DNA of 64,000 nt from Streptococcus iniae (GCF_030732225.1 NZ_CP132230.1:2103001-2167000); one strand, 5' to 3'; positions 29,345-37,203 are shown, counted from the stretch's first letter. Notes: generated from the sequence alone by a model not told the origin. Numbers and translations: made by a program.

Positions 29345-29360
29345 TTTCACAGGCTTTTTT
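29345..29360 (+). terminator. Right half of the rpmG terminator, split by the IS
   Basis: TTTCACAGGCTTTTTT, complementary to 27894-27908. It has been separated from its partner by the 1427-bp IS. Confidence 0.8.
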
Positions 29361-29527
29361 CTTTTAATTTTGGTGAAAACAAAGCTAACTATTTCAGAAC
29401 ATATGATAATGGTCATCACTAGAACTATCCTGATTCTTGGATATTACTCTGTTTAAATCGATTCCTCAAGATTAAAGGAATGTTTATTGCCTTGTCAATC
29501 TTGTTTACACATAAACTATAATCCTCT

Positions 29528-29992
29528 TTACTCTATTTTCTCAAGGTTAAGTTGATGAAGCCGATAACTAAAGTAAGTCAAGGTAATAACTGAAATAATA
29601 ATTGCAAAAAGACTGTCTTTTAGACTCTTTAAATAGAAAGCTACTAATAAAGAAAGCAGGCAATTTATGAATAGGGTGAGTCGTCTGTCCTTCAATTGAT
29701 TAAGACGGGTCATGAAAAACCTTACTCCTAGTATTCCTGGTGAAAAAGTGATAACAACTAGTGTCAAGAAAAATTGCTCTTTTGTAAAGAAATGCTTTAC
29801 TGAATTCCGTCGATCATCTTGACTAATATCTAGTTCTTTATGAAGCAGTTCTAAAGAAATTCTATCTGGAACACTTTTTCCAAGTTCCCATTTTGAAATA
29901 GTTTGCCTTGTTACGTAAACCTTATCAGCAAGTTCTTGTTGCGTTAACCCCTGTTTTAATCTAGCTTCTTTAAGAATAGTTGAAATCTCCAT
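29528..29992 (-). CDS. XRE-family regulator with membrane domain
   Basis: A 154-residue protein with an N-terminal Cro/C1-type helix-turn-helix (residues 5-58, RLKQGLTQQELADKVYVTRQ then ISKWELGKSVPDR) and two or three C-terminal hydrophobic segments (about 75-92, 108-122, 128-145). Membrane-anchored XRE regulators of this type often sit with a small membrane protein, as here: the 81-residue gene lies 17 bases upstream on the same strand. Target genes and signal are unknown. Confidence 0.8.
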   Translation of the reverse strand: MEISTILKEARLKQGLTQQELADKVYVTRQTISKWELGKSVPDRISLELLHKELDISQDDRRNSVKHFFTKEQFFLTLVVITFSPGILGVRFFMTRLNQLKDRRLTLFINCLLSLLVAFYLKSLKDSLFAIIISVITLTYFSYRLHQLNLEKIE

Positions 29993-30009
29993 GTCTTCTC
30001 CTAAACAAA

Positions 30010-30255
30010 TTATCTTTTAAAATCTAATAAATCAATAACTGTGAAAATAATTAAGATAGCAAAAATCAAAGTTGCTGAGGAATTATTAACCATAGCTAAA
30101 ATAAATAAAAGAATTAAAAATAAATGTCCTGTGCGTGGGTATCTTGTCAATAGTGTCAAGAGCAGTTTACATGTTACTTTAAAAACAATACCTGCTATAC
30201 CAAACAATAAAATCCAAATAAAGTTATTTTTATACTTCCTTATAAACTGCACCAT
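30010..30255 (-). CDS. Small hydrophobic membrane protein
   Basis: An 81-residue protein with two or three hydrophobic segments (FIWILLFGIAGIVFKV, LFLILLFILAMV, SATLIFAILIIFTVIDLL), not recognised as a named family. AAGGAG lies 8 bases before the ATG. It is cotranscribed with the membrane-anchored XRE regulator, so it may be its partner or target. Confidence 0.65.
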   Translation of the reverse strand: MVQFIRKYKNNFIWILLFGIAGIVFKVTCKLLLTLLTRYPRTGHLFLILLFILAMVNNSSATLIFAILIIFTVIDLLDFKR

Positions 30256-30395
30256 AAATAATTCTCCTTTTTATTTCTAAGGAAAGTATAGCTAATAAAT
30301 ACAAAAATAACACGCAACCCCAGACTCAAGACGTGCAACAGTTATGACATGTCAAAAAATCCAATGACACTTAACTTCAGTTCTTTTATGATCAA

Positions 30396-30445
30396 ATAAA
30401 AAACACCTTATTCAATAGATTGCTGAATCTAATCAATAAGGTGCA
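30396..30445 (-). terminator. Terminator of the SaeRS-like operon
   Basis: Long hairpin with CACCTTATT/AATAAGGTG outer stem and AGATT/AATCT inner stem, followed by TTTTTTATTT on the minus strand, about 25 bases after the kinase stop. Confidence 0.85.
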
Positions 30446-30468
30446 CTAATCAAAATTCTTCTAAGCTG

Positions 30469-31506
30469 TTACTGTCTGGCAGGAAATCTTAGGGAGAAAC
30501 AACTTCCTTTTCCTAAATCACTTTCAACAGTAATGTCTCCTCCTAGTTGTCCTGCTAATTGTCGTGCAATGTAAAGTCCTAGTCCATGGCCTCCTGTGGT
30601 CATATTTCGTGAAGATTCAACGCGGTAAAGACGTTTAAAAATACGATCTAAATCTTCTTTTCGAATGCCTTGACCTTGATCAATAACATCAATATGGATG
30701 CTACCTCCTTGCTTATAGGCATTTATAGTTAAAGGCGTTCCACTCTCTGAATATTTAATGGCATTGCTAACTAAATTAAGCACAATACGTGACAATGCAT
30801 CATATTGACTTCGAATTTTAACAACTTCTGGAGAAACAGCAATTGAAACGTGTCGATTTTCCTGCTCTAATGTCAACTGAAACTCAGATAGACTGTCAAT
30901 TAATAAAGTCTCTAAATAAATTTGTTGCTCTTGATTCATTTGATTATCTTGCGAATGATCATTAAGACTAACCAGATGCAATTCTTCCACCAGTTGGTTT
31001 AAGCGGTTGGTTTGTCGCGAAATGGTATTTAAATAATGCCTTTGCTCACTTTTTGTAATAACCCCATCTAAAATCCCTTCTACTGTCGCTTGAATAGAAG
31101 TGAGTGGTGTTTTGATATCATGCGACAACTGAGCAATCATCATGGATTTTTCACGTTCGCTCTCATTAAGTGATTCAAAACTAGCTTCTAAATCATGAGA
31201 CATTTGATTAAAACTATCTTCTAAGACTTTAAATTCCTGAGGTGAGGAAATGTTAACCTCCTGCTGAAATTGTCTCTGAGATATGGCCTGCATCTTTACT
31301 CTTAACTTCTTGAGTGACGAGAACACATTTGTTAATAAAAGCAGATTGACAATCCCTCCTGTTAAAGAGGCTACTACAGTAATCAGTAAAATATAAAAAA
31401 TAGCTTTGCTATCAATCAGCATATGCTTTAAACCAACTATCAGCCCTGCTATCGTAATAAGCATGGAAACTAAATAGCCAATAACAATATAGGTCCTTAG
31501 TTTCAT
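30469..31506 (-). CDS. Intramembrane-sensing histidine kinase, SaeS-like
   Basis: A 345-residue sensor kinase. Two N-terminal membrane helices (about residues 5-26 and 36-60) are joined by an outside loop of only about ten residues, so there is no extracellular sensor domain. A HAMP-like linker follows (to about 112), then HisKA with the phosphorylated His at SHDIKTPL (H129), N-box NLVSNAIKYS, and ATP-binding GQGIRKEDL and GGHGLGLYIAR. Short-loop kinases such as S. aureus SaeS sense membrane perturbation, and GBS has an SaeRS pair of this kind. It starts 1 base after the response regulator gene. Confidence 0.9.
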   Translation of the reverse strand: MKLRTYIVIGYLVSMLITIAGLIVGLKHMLIDSKAIFYILLITVVASLTGGIVNLLLLTNVFSSLKKLRVKMQAISQRQFQQEVNISSPQEFKVLEDSFNQMSHDLEASFESLNESEREKSMMIAQLSHDIKTPLTSIQATVEGILDGVITKSEQRHYLNTISRQTNRLNQLVEELHLVSLNDHSQDNQMNQEQQIYLETLLIDSLSEFQLTLEQENRHVSIAVSPEVVKIRSQYDALSRIVLNLVSNAIKYSESGTPLTINAYKQGGSIHIDVIDQGQGIRKEDLDRIFKRLYRVESSRNMTTGGHGLGLYIARQLAGQLGGDITVESDLGKGSCFSLRFPARQ

Positions 31507-31507
31507 A

Positions 31508-32194
31508 TTACCCCTCTAACTTATATCCTAACCCCCAAACCGTCTTAATGGTTGGTGTTTGTTCCGTACTGTTTTTTGCTAAATCATTTCTCAGAGAATG
31601 AATATGCACATTAAGGGTATTGGTATCATCTAAAAACTCTTCACCCCAGACACGTTCATACAATTCTGTTTTTGAAAAAACATGATTTTGATGACTAGCT
31701 AAGAGCCATAGCAAGTCAAATGATTTATTGGTTAAATTAAGCATTTTGCCAGCAATGCTTACTTCTCTAGTGCTCTTATCCATTTTCAAATCACCAATCC
31801 TAAGACTATCTGATGGACCTGTTTTTCCATAAATACGATTCAAAATATTTTTAACCCTTAATACCAACTCCCTAGGACTAAAAGGTTTGGCAATATAATC
31901 ATCCGCACCTAGACTTAGAGAATAAATTTTATCCGGTTCTGAAACTTTAGCCGTGATAAAAAGAAAGGGTTGCTCAGGTTTTTCGACCAAAACATCACTG
32001 ATAAAATCATAACCATCCATGTTAGGCATCATAATGTCGCTGACAATCAAATCAAAAGGCTCACGCTTAAAATGCTTAAGGGCTTGAACCCCATCAGATG
32101 CTATTGTAACAGCATGCCCTGCCTGTTCTAAATACCTTTTATTAATATCAATTATTTCTGGTTCATCATCTACTAATAAGATTTTATAAGTCAT
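31508..32194 (-). CDS. OmpR-family response regulator, SaeR-like
   Basis: A 228-residue DNA-binding regulator. Receiver domain (1-120): acidic pocket DDE, phosphoacceptor D53 in SDIMMP, and K in AKPFSPRELVLRV. C-terminal winged helix (130-228) with LNLTNKSFDLLWLLASHQ and TIKTVWGLGYKLEG. AAGGAG precedes the ATG. A terminator-like hairpin with an internal -10 box lies just upstream, between it and the secreted repeat protein gene, which is the obvious candidate target. Confidence 0.92.
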   Translation of the reverse strand: MTYKILLVDDEPEIIDINKRYLEQAGHAVTIASDGVQALKHFKREPFDLIVSDIMMPNMDGYDFISDVLVEKPEQPFLFITAKVSEPDKIYSLSLGADDYIAKPFSPRELVLRVKNILNRIYGKTGPSDSLRIGDLKMDKSTREVSIAGKMLNLTNKSFDLLWLLASHQNHVFSKTELYERVWGEEFLDDTNTLNVHIHSLRNDLAKNSTEQTPTIKTVWGLGYKLEG

Positions 32195-32209
32195 CTGTTC
32201 TCCTTATCA

Positions 32210-32251
32210 AAAAAAGTTAGTGCTATCTTTGTTCAAGTATAACACTAACTC
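32210..32251 (-). terminator. Hairpin with embedded promoter before the response regulator gene
   Basis: AGTTAGTG (32244-32251) and CACTAACT (32216-32223) form a stem, extended inwards by TTAT/GATAG pairing, followed by TTTTTTT on the minus strand, as in an intrinsic terminator. The loop side contains TGTTATACT (TATACT at 32237-32242), an extended -10 that could start separate transcription of the regulator and kinase. Confidence 0.65.
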
Positions 32252-32361
32252 TTATCATAGCCAAACGTCTTTTTTAGATGCTCATTGGATAAGGGCAGTA
32301 ATTTGTTCTCTCAACTGCTCCTTTTAGGAATAAATAGAGAATAAGTCCTATTATCTATTCA

Positions 32362-32823
32362 TTAAAAATCCCCATATGACAAATCTAAATGTTGTGCACG
32401 TTCATAAATTTCGTCATCTGTTAATTTTTCATCAGTATATCTATGTTGCAACTTGCCATACACAGAACTTCCATGATATTCATTAACTTCAGCATTACTA
32501 TTTGATGGCGTTTCGGTATCTGTTGACTCTAGTGTATCTAGACCATTTCGAATTCTTTCGTTGATTTTATCAAAATCCCCATATGACAAATCTAAATGTT
32601 GTGCACGTTCATAAATCTCGTCATCTGTTAATTTTTCATCAGTGTATCTATGTTGCAACTTGCCATAAACAGAGCTACCATGATTTTCTGCTGCTGAAAC
32701 CGTTGACTCTTGGCCAATAACTGCCATAAAACTTGCTGCAAATACTGCTGAGATTAAACCAAGTTTAAAGTGTTTTTTTAGACGAGATACGTGTTTTGCA
32801 TTTGATAAAGTTGTTGTTTTCAT
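32362..32823 (-). CDS. Small secreted protein with two identical 37-residue repeats
   Basis: A 153-residue protein with a signal peptide: basic start, hydrophobic core LGLISAVFAASFMAVIG and probable cleavage after TVSA near residue 44. The mature part holds two copies of a 37-residue repeat (H48-F84 and H117-F153, each HGSSVYGKLQHRYTDEKLTD onward), identical in sequence and joined by a 32-residue Ser/Thr/Glu-rich linker. There is no LPXTG anchor or other domain, so release or non-covalent surface binding is expected. Not recognised as a named family; a relation to SaeRS-controlled secreted proteins of GBS such as BvaP is only a suggestion. Confidence 0.8.
   Translation of the reverse strand: MKTTTLSNAKHVSRLKKHFKLGLISAVFAASFMAVIGQESTVSAAENHGSSVYGKLQHRYTDEKLTDDEIYERAQHLDLSYGDFDKINERIRNGLDTLESTDTETPSNSNAEVNEYHGSSVYGKLQHRYTDEKLTDDEIYERAQHLDLSYGDF
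32365..32682 (-). repeat. Two 111-base repeats within the secreted protein gene
   Basis: Copies at 32365-32475 and 32572-32682, period 207 bases. They differ at five positions, all silent, so protein repeats are identical. Confidence 0.9.
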
Positions 32824-32854
32824 ATAAAATTACCTCTTTCTTTTTGTTGACACT

Positions 32855-32860
32855 AGTATA
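32855..32860 (-). promoter_or_regulatory. -10 box of the secreted repeat protein gene
   Basis: TATACT on the minus strand about 32 bases before the ATG, with TGTTATACT context (extended -10). The -35 region is poor, as expected for an activator-dependent promoter. Confidence 0.55.
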
Positions 32861-32887
32861 ACAAGCAGAAATAAACAAAAAGTAAGC

Positions 32888-32909
32888 TAATTATAAAATA
32901 ATTCTTAAA
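32888..32909 (-). promoter_or_regulatory. Candidate response regulator site: tandem 11-base repeat
   Basis: The minus strand reads TTTAAGAATTA directly followed by TTTTATAATTA (9 of 11 identical), a direct repeat with one-helical-turn period, placed just upstream of the -35 position of the secreted protein promoter. OmpR-family regulators bind such tandem sites. Assignment to the neighbouring regulator is inference. Confidence 0.4.
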
Positions 32910-32960
32910 TGTGTCTTAGCAAAACATAAAAACGGACAAGCTAATGTATTTCAATAGCTG

Positions 32961-33983
32961 TTATGAGATTAAAGCTTCTATTTTTTGATTAATTCTATCA
33001 ACATAAAAACCAAATTTGCAATTCCAATCTTCTTTCAAAATCTTCAAGACTTCCTGATAGGCTTTTACAGCATTTTCCTTATCATTCATCAGAAGATAAC
33101 ATTGTGCAATTGATTCATAATAATCTGTATAGCGAGGTTTCTCTTGTACTTGACAGGCCTTCTCCCAAATCGGAATAGCTTCAACATATGCTCCATTTTG
33201 ACAATAATTATTAGCCACTGAAAACAAAACACGCCAATCATCTTGGTAACACATAGCAAGGTCTTCGTATCTTTCTTTTACCTGTAGAAATCCTAATTTC
33301 TTTTCATCAAGGAGAATCTTATAGAAATGATTTAATGGATGACTGTTTTTGTCATAAGATTCTTGCAACACTTTTTGTGCCTCGTCTAATCTGTTATCTT
33401 CAATGAGATTATCTAATAAGTAGAAATACATTTTACTATTTTCAGGAGCTGTCTTTAACGTTTTTTGATAGTAAGTGATTAACTCAGAATGATTCTTGCA
33501 GTCCCAGTCATAGATAGCCCCACCGGATGCATTATTAATCAAGGTAATATCTACTTTAGAGTTTGGTTGCAATTCCAAAGCCTTTTTTCCAAATATAACT
33601 GCTTTACTTCGAACTTGTTCAGAATAAGTATAATACAAATATGTCAAAGTTGAATTGGCTTGGTAACGATTGTTAGTTTGATTAATATCATGCAATAAGA
33701 AGGCTTCAAACTGGCAAAAATCCTGAGAATCAAGTCTTGTATGATTCTCCAACATCCCGTCAATTTTGTCATACATTTTATCCCTATTATACGTAAAAAT
33801 ATCGTCAATTCTAACACCAAAAATAATAGCTAACTCCGGCAATACATTGATATCAGGTTGGGAAATGTTTTTTTCCCATTTAGAAACAGCTTGATTTGTA
33901 ATAGCTAATTTTTCAGCTAACTGTGTCTGTGTAAGACCTGCATTTAGACGTAATTCCTTTATACGATCACCAATTGTTTTCAT
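32961..33983 (-). CDS. XRE-family regulator with TPR-like C-terminal domain
   Basis: A 340-residue protein: N-terminal helix-turn-helix (residues 5-60, RLNAGLTQTQLAEKLAITNQ then AVSKWEKNISQPD) and a long helical region of TPR-like repeats (for example NSKMYFYLLDNLIEDNRLDE and YYESIAQCYLLMNDKENAVK). The plan is that of peptide- or ligand-sensing regulators with a TPR sensor, but no small signalling peptide gene was found beside it. It lies upstream of the secreted protein gene on the same strand. Confidence 0.8.
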   Translation of the reverse strand: MKTIGDRIKELRLNAGLTQTQLAEKLAITNQAVSKWEKNISQPDINVLPELAIIFGVRIDDIFTYNRDKMYDKIDGMLENHTRLDSQDFCQFEAFLLHDINQTNNRYQANSTLTYLYYTYSEQVRSKAVIFGKKALELQPNSKVDITLINNASGGAIYDWDCKNHSELITYYQKTLKTAPENSKMYFYLLDNLIEDNRLDEAQKVLQESYDKNSHPLNHFYKILLDEKKLGFLQVKERYEDLAMCYQDDWRVLFSVANNYCQNGAYVEAIPIWEKACQVQEKPRYTDYYESIAQCYLLMNDKENAVKAYQEVLKILKEDWNCKFGFYVDRINQKIEALIS

Positions 33984-34137
33984 AGTTTCACCTCTGTTAT
34001 TTTGATAAAGAGCTCTCTATAAGATTATTATAGCCCAAGTTATTAAAATAACAATTGGAAAATAGTTGATTATCATAGCAAATCAGTTGATCTTATCAAG
34101 TAATTCCTTTATCACATTTCCTTGTTAAGACACAACA

Positions 34138-34146
34138 TGTTATAAT
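34138..34146 (+). promoter_or_regulatory. Extended -10 promoter of the Nudix gene
   Basis: TGTTATAAT, TATAAT at 34141-34146, about 38 bases before the ATG; TTGTTA is present but only 13 bases upstream. Confidence 0.55.
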
Positions 34147-34184
34147 ACATCTTATAAAAAAGTTATCAGTAAAATGGAGTGAAT

Positions 34185-34673
34185 ATGAATAAGTTTTGTC
34201 AAGAGTGTGGAACGGGATTAGTTGAAAAAGAGATAGACCTTGAAGGCCTTATTCCCTTTTGCAATCACTGTGACCAATTCCGATTCCCAATGTATAATAT
34301 TGCAGTCAGTTTAATTGTTGTCAATAAAGCTACAAATAAAATCTTATTAATTCAGCAATATGGTCGTCCAAGAAAAATCCTTGTTGCAGGCTATGTCAAT
34401 AAAGGAGAATCACTAGAAGATGCTGCTATTAGAGAATTAAAAGAAGAAACTGGACTAACAGCTAACTCAATCACATTTAATCGTACAAAGTTTTTTGAAC
34501 CATCAAATACCCTCATGTGTAACTTTACAGTCTTTGTCAATGATGCTTCCGACCTTAAAGTAAATAATGAAATAGACGATTATGCTTGGTATAGTTTTGA
34601 TGAAGCGCGTGAAAATGTTTTTCCAAATAGTTTAGCTGCAAAATTTTTAAATGGCTATCTTGATGAACACTGA
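34185..34673 (+). CDS. Nudix hydrolase with N-terminal zinc ribbon
   Basis: A 162-residue protein. Four cysteines in CQECG and CNHC form a probable zinc ribbon (residues 4-30), as in NADH pyrophosphatase NudC-like proteins. The Nudix box GYVNKGESLEDAAIRELKEE followed by TGL has all GX5EX7REUXEEXGU residues. Substrate unknown; NAD-type or nucleotide substrates are plausible. ATG 34185 has GGAG 5 bases upstream, better than the in-frame GTG at 34179. Single gene with a perfect terminator. Confidence 0.88.
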   Translation: MNKFCQECGTGLVEKEIDLEGLIPFCNHCDQFRFPMYNIAVSLIVVNKATNKILLIQQYGRPRKILVAGYVNKGESLEDAAIRELKEETGLTANSITFNRTKFFEPSNTLMCNFTVFVNDASDLKVNNEIDDYAWYSFDEARENVFPNSLAAKFLNGYLDEH

Positions 34674-34683
34674 TAAAGAGCTT

Positions 34684-34716
34684 AAAAAGACTGGTCAATG
34701 ACCAGTCTTTTACTTT
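34684..34716 (+). terminator. Terminator of the Nudix gene
   Basis: AAAAGACTGGTCA/TGACCAGTCTTTT perfect stem with a single-base loop, then TACTTT. Confidence 0.85.
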
Positions 34717-34811
34717 ACACAACATGCAATTACATTTACAATAAAAGCAATCACTTTAACTCGTAACACCGATGCCATTTCCTATTTAAAACCTTCTATG
34801 ACAATAAATAT

Positions 34812-34829
34812 ATTGACAGTATTGTCAAT
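34812..34829. repeat. 18-base palindrome at the end of the TetR gene
   Basis: ATTGACAGTATTGTCAAT, 7-base arms around GTAT, overlapping the TetR stop codon. Half-sites resemble the arms of the palindrome at 60424-60463. Confidence 0.6.
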
Positions 34830-35352
34830 TGTTTGTAATCATCTGTAAATAGTAAGTGATAAGTTCTTCTTCTGAAATCATATCACGTTGATGCAACCAC
34901 CATTTTAGGGTTTCAATAAAACTTGACACGACAAATTGATGAATAAAAGGCTCAGGTATTTTTTTATCCTTCACATAATTTTGGTAAAGAACAGGATAAA
35001 CATCATGCTCTAATTCAGCTTTTAAATGAAGCAAAAAATAGGGGTTATTTGATAATAACAAACTGGCTACACGATCTTTATTCTTCTTGAAATGCATTAC
35101 AATATGCACTAAATAATCCTTGAATGAACTATCTTCTTCCTGATAGAAAATATGATGAAACAACTCTTGACACAACTGATCCAGTAAAACTTCTTTACTC
35201 TCATAATGTTGGTAAAATGTTGAACGGCCAACGTTAGCTAAGTCAATAATGTCTTGTACTCTAATTTGGTCATATCCTTTTTCATTTAAAATCTCGAGAA
35301 ATGCTTCGTAAATAATTTTGCGTGTTTTTTGAATTCGCCTATCAACTGCCAT
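34825..35352 (-). CDS. TetR-family regulator, possibly zinc-responsive (SczA/GczA-like position)
   Basis: A 175-residue protein. N-terminal TetR DNA-binding domain (residues 2-55: AVDRRIQKTRKIIYEAFLEI, then VGRSTFYQHYESKEVLL) and a helical ligand domain with TetR_C-like WWLHQRDMISEEELI. It is divergent from a CDF metal exporter with a 6-4-6 palindrome between them. In S. pneumoniae the TetR-type activator SczA is divergent from czcD in the same way, so zinc sensing is likely but not shown. ATG 35352 is preferred; 35361 is an alternative. Confidence 0.8.
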   Translation of the reverse strand: MAVDRRIQKTRKIIYEAFLEILNEKGYDQIRVQDIIDLANVGRSTFYQHYESKEVLLDQLCQELFHHIFYQEEDSSFKDYLVHIVMHFKKNKDRVASLLLSNNPYFLLHLKAELEHDVYPVLYQNYVKDKKIPEPFIHQFVVSSFIETLKWWLHQRDMISEEELITYYLQMITNN

Positions 35353-35372
35353 ACCATACACTTTCTAGATTT

Positions 35373-35388
35373 TGTTCACTTATGAACA
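35373..35388. promoter_or_regulatory. Palindromic operator between the TetR and CDF genes
   Basis: TGTTCACTTATGAACA, 6-base arms around 4 bases, in the divergent intergenic space, 21 bases before the TetR ATG. TGTTCA-type half-sites fit the motif type reported for SczA-like regulators before czcD; recalled, not verified here. Confidence 0.6.
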
Positions 35389-35480
35389 TCTCAAATCAAC
35401 TGTTTCTTTTTCTAATCCTTTTTCTAAGTGATAATAAACTTATAAAAAAACTACCATCAGTATACCAAAAAGGAGCACGT

Positions 35481-36302
35481 ATGACATCTGAAAAAAATAT
35501 GCTAATAGCTTTCTTACTCAACCTAACTTTCGCAATCTTAGAAGTAATCTTCGGTATCATTTTTCATTCAACTGCCGTGCTCTCAGATGCTCTTCATGAT
35601 TTAGGAGATGCCTTTGCAATCTTCTTATCTACTTGGTTAGAAAAAATTTCCAATAAAAAACCTGATCATCACTACACCTTAGGTTATAAACCTTTTAGTT
35701 TACTTGGAGCTTTACTGACAAGCCTCATTCTTATTTCAGGCTCTCTTTTTCTTATTCTGGAAAACATTTCTAATCTGATTCATCCAAAAATCGTCAATTA
35801 TCAAGGGATGTTTGTTCTAGGGCTTTTTGCTTTAGCCACTAATCTGCTTGCAAGTTATATTGTTCATAAGGGAAAAAGTCATAATGAGAGAGTCTTAAGC
35901 CTTCATTTTTTAGAGGATATCTTGGGATGGTTGGCTCTTATTTTTCTTTCTATTCTCTTACATTTTAAACCTTGGTATATCCTTGATCCCCTTCTTTCCA
36001 TAGCAATCTCTCTTTTTATTTTATCTAAAGCAATCCCATTATTATGGCAAAATGTAAAACTATTACTTGGCCATATTCCAGAAACTGTCAACCTAGCAGA
36101 AATCTATCCTATTTTGGAGGACATTCCTTACCTCCAAGAAATTAATACATTTCAAGTATGGTCTTTAGATGGTCTAGAAAACAGAGCTTTAATTCATATC
36201 AAACTATCAGATAAGAGTCAAACACAAGGTGTAAAAGAGTGTATCCGGAAAATTTGTCAATCACAACATATTCAAGAAATTACCATCGAAATCGATTCCT
36301 AA
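35481..36302 (+). CDS. Cation diffusion facilitator, probable Zn efflux
   Basis: A 273-residue CDF exporter with six membrane helices and a C-terminal cytoplasmic domain. The transport-site residues are of the zinc type: SDALHDLGD in helix 2 (H39 and D43) and HFLED in helix 5 (H142 and D146). The start is ATG 35481, with AAGGAG 5 bases upstream; a longer frame reaching into the TetR gene is spurious. It is shorter than CzcD of S. pneumoniae as recalled. Probably regulated by the divergent TetR gene. Confidence 0.85.
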   Translation: MTSEKNMLIAFLLNLTFAILEVIFGIIFHSTAVLSDALHDLGDAFAIFLSTWLEKISNKKPDHHYTLGYKPFSLLGALLTSLILISGSLFLILENISNLIHPKIVNYQGMFVLGLFALATNLLASYIVHKGKSHNERVLSLHFLEDILGWLALIFLSILLHFKPWYILDPLLSIAISLFILSKAIPLLWQNVKLLLGHIPETVNLAEIYPILEDIPYLQEINTFQVWSLDGLENRALIHIKLSDKSQTQGVKECIRKICQSQHIQEITIEIDS

Positions 36303-36326
36303 TTAAGTCTCTCCTTTAACCAAATA

Positions 36327-36335
36327 TGGTACAAT
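36327..36335 (+). promoter_or_regulatory. Extended -10 promoter of the DUF368 gene
   Basis: TGGTACAAT within AAATATGGTACAATA. The identical 15 bases occur at 37712-37726 before the second TetR gene. Confidence 0.5.
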
Positions 36336-36360
36336 AGAGATATTATTTGGGGAGGTTTAC

Positions 36361-37203
36361 ATGACATCATTTTTTTCACGAATTATCAAAGGTATGATAA
36401 TCGCCTTAGGTTTCATTCTACCAGGCGTTTCAGGAGGCGTTTTAGCAGCTATTTTAGGGATCTATGAGCGACTCATTTCTTTCCTTGCCCATATTAGAGA
36501 AAATTTTATGGAAAACTTTCTCTTCTTTGTCCCTGTTGGCATTGGTGGTATTTTAGGAATAGCACTCTTCTCATTTCCCGTTGAATTTCTACTTAAGCAT
36601 TTCCAAGTGCCTGTTCTATGGGGATTTGCTGGCGCTATTATTGGAACACTTCCAAGTTTAATTGCTGAATCCACAAAAAAAACCAAGCGAGACACAAAAG
36701 ACATCATTTGGTTTTTAGCAACATTTATGATTTCGGGCATACTTCTATTTTTCTTAAATGATATCGTTGGAACAGTTTCAGCTAACTTCTTTACTTTTAT
36801 TCTAGCAGGAATATTGATTGCACTCGGCGTATTAGTCCCTGGCTTGAGTCCTTCAAACCTTTTATTAATTTTAGGGCTTTACTCACCTATGCTCATTGGT
36901 TTTAAATCACTTGACTTAGTAGGAACATTTTTACCAATCGCAATTGGTGGTGCATTAGCCATGATTACCTTCTCAAAAGCAATGGATTATGCACTAAATC
37001 ACTACCATTCACGTGTTTACCACTTTATCATTGGTATTGTTCTATCAAGTACCTTACTTATTCTCATTCCAAATGCTAAAAGTGACGAAGCTATTTCTTA
37101 TGTTGGAACTAACATCATCACTTTGGGAGTAGCCTTACTCCTATTTGGACTTGGCATCTGGTTAGGAATTTGGATGAGTAAATTGGAAGAAAAATACAAA
37201 TAA
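36361..37203 (+). CDS. DUF368 protein, PopT-type undecaprenyl phosphate translocase
   Basis: A 280-residue membrane protein with about eight helices. The N-terminal IKGMIIALGFILPGVSGGVL and the second-half ILIALGVLVPGLSPSNLLLI are the duplicated DUF368 hallmark. Proteins of this family (PopT) return undecaprenyl phosphate from the outer to the inner face of the membrane for wall synthesis; the role here is by family. GGGGAGG precedes the ATG. Single gene. Confidence 0.88.
   Translation: MTSFFSRIIKGMIIALGFILPGVSGGVLAAILGIYERLISFLAHIRENFMENFLFFVPVGIGGILGIALFSFPVEFLLKHFQVPVLWGFAGAIIGTLPSLIAESTKKTKRDTKDIIWFLATFMISGILLFFLNDIVGTVSANFFTFILAGILIALGVLVPGLSPSNLLLILGLYSPMLIGFKSLDLVGTFLPIAIGGALAMITFSKAMDYALNHYHSRVYHFIIGIVLSSTLLILIPNAKSDEAISYVGTNIITLGVALLLFGLGIWLGIWMSKLEEKYK

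Noticed and set aside
29361..29527. Plus-strand stretch reading FGENKANYFRTYDNGHH, stop, then NYPDSWILLCLNRF
   Set aside because: Interrupted by a stop and without a start; it may be a gene remnant next to the rpmG terminator, but no family could be recognised.
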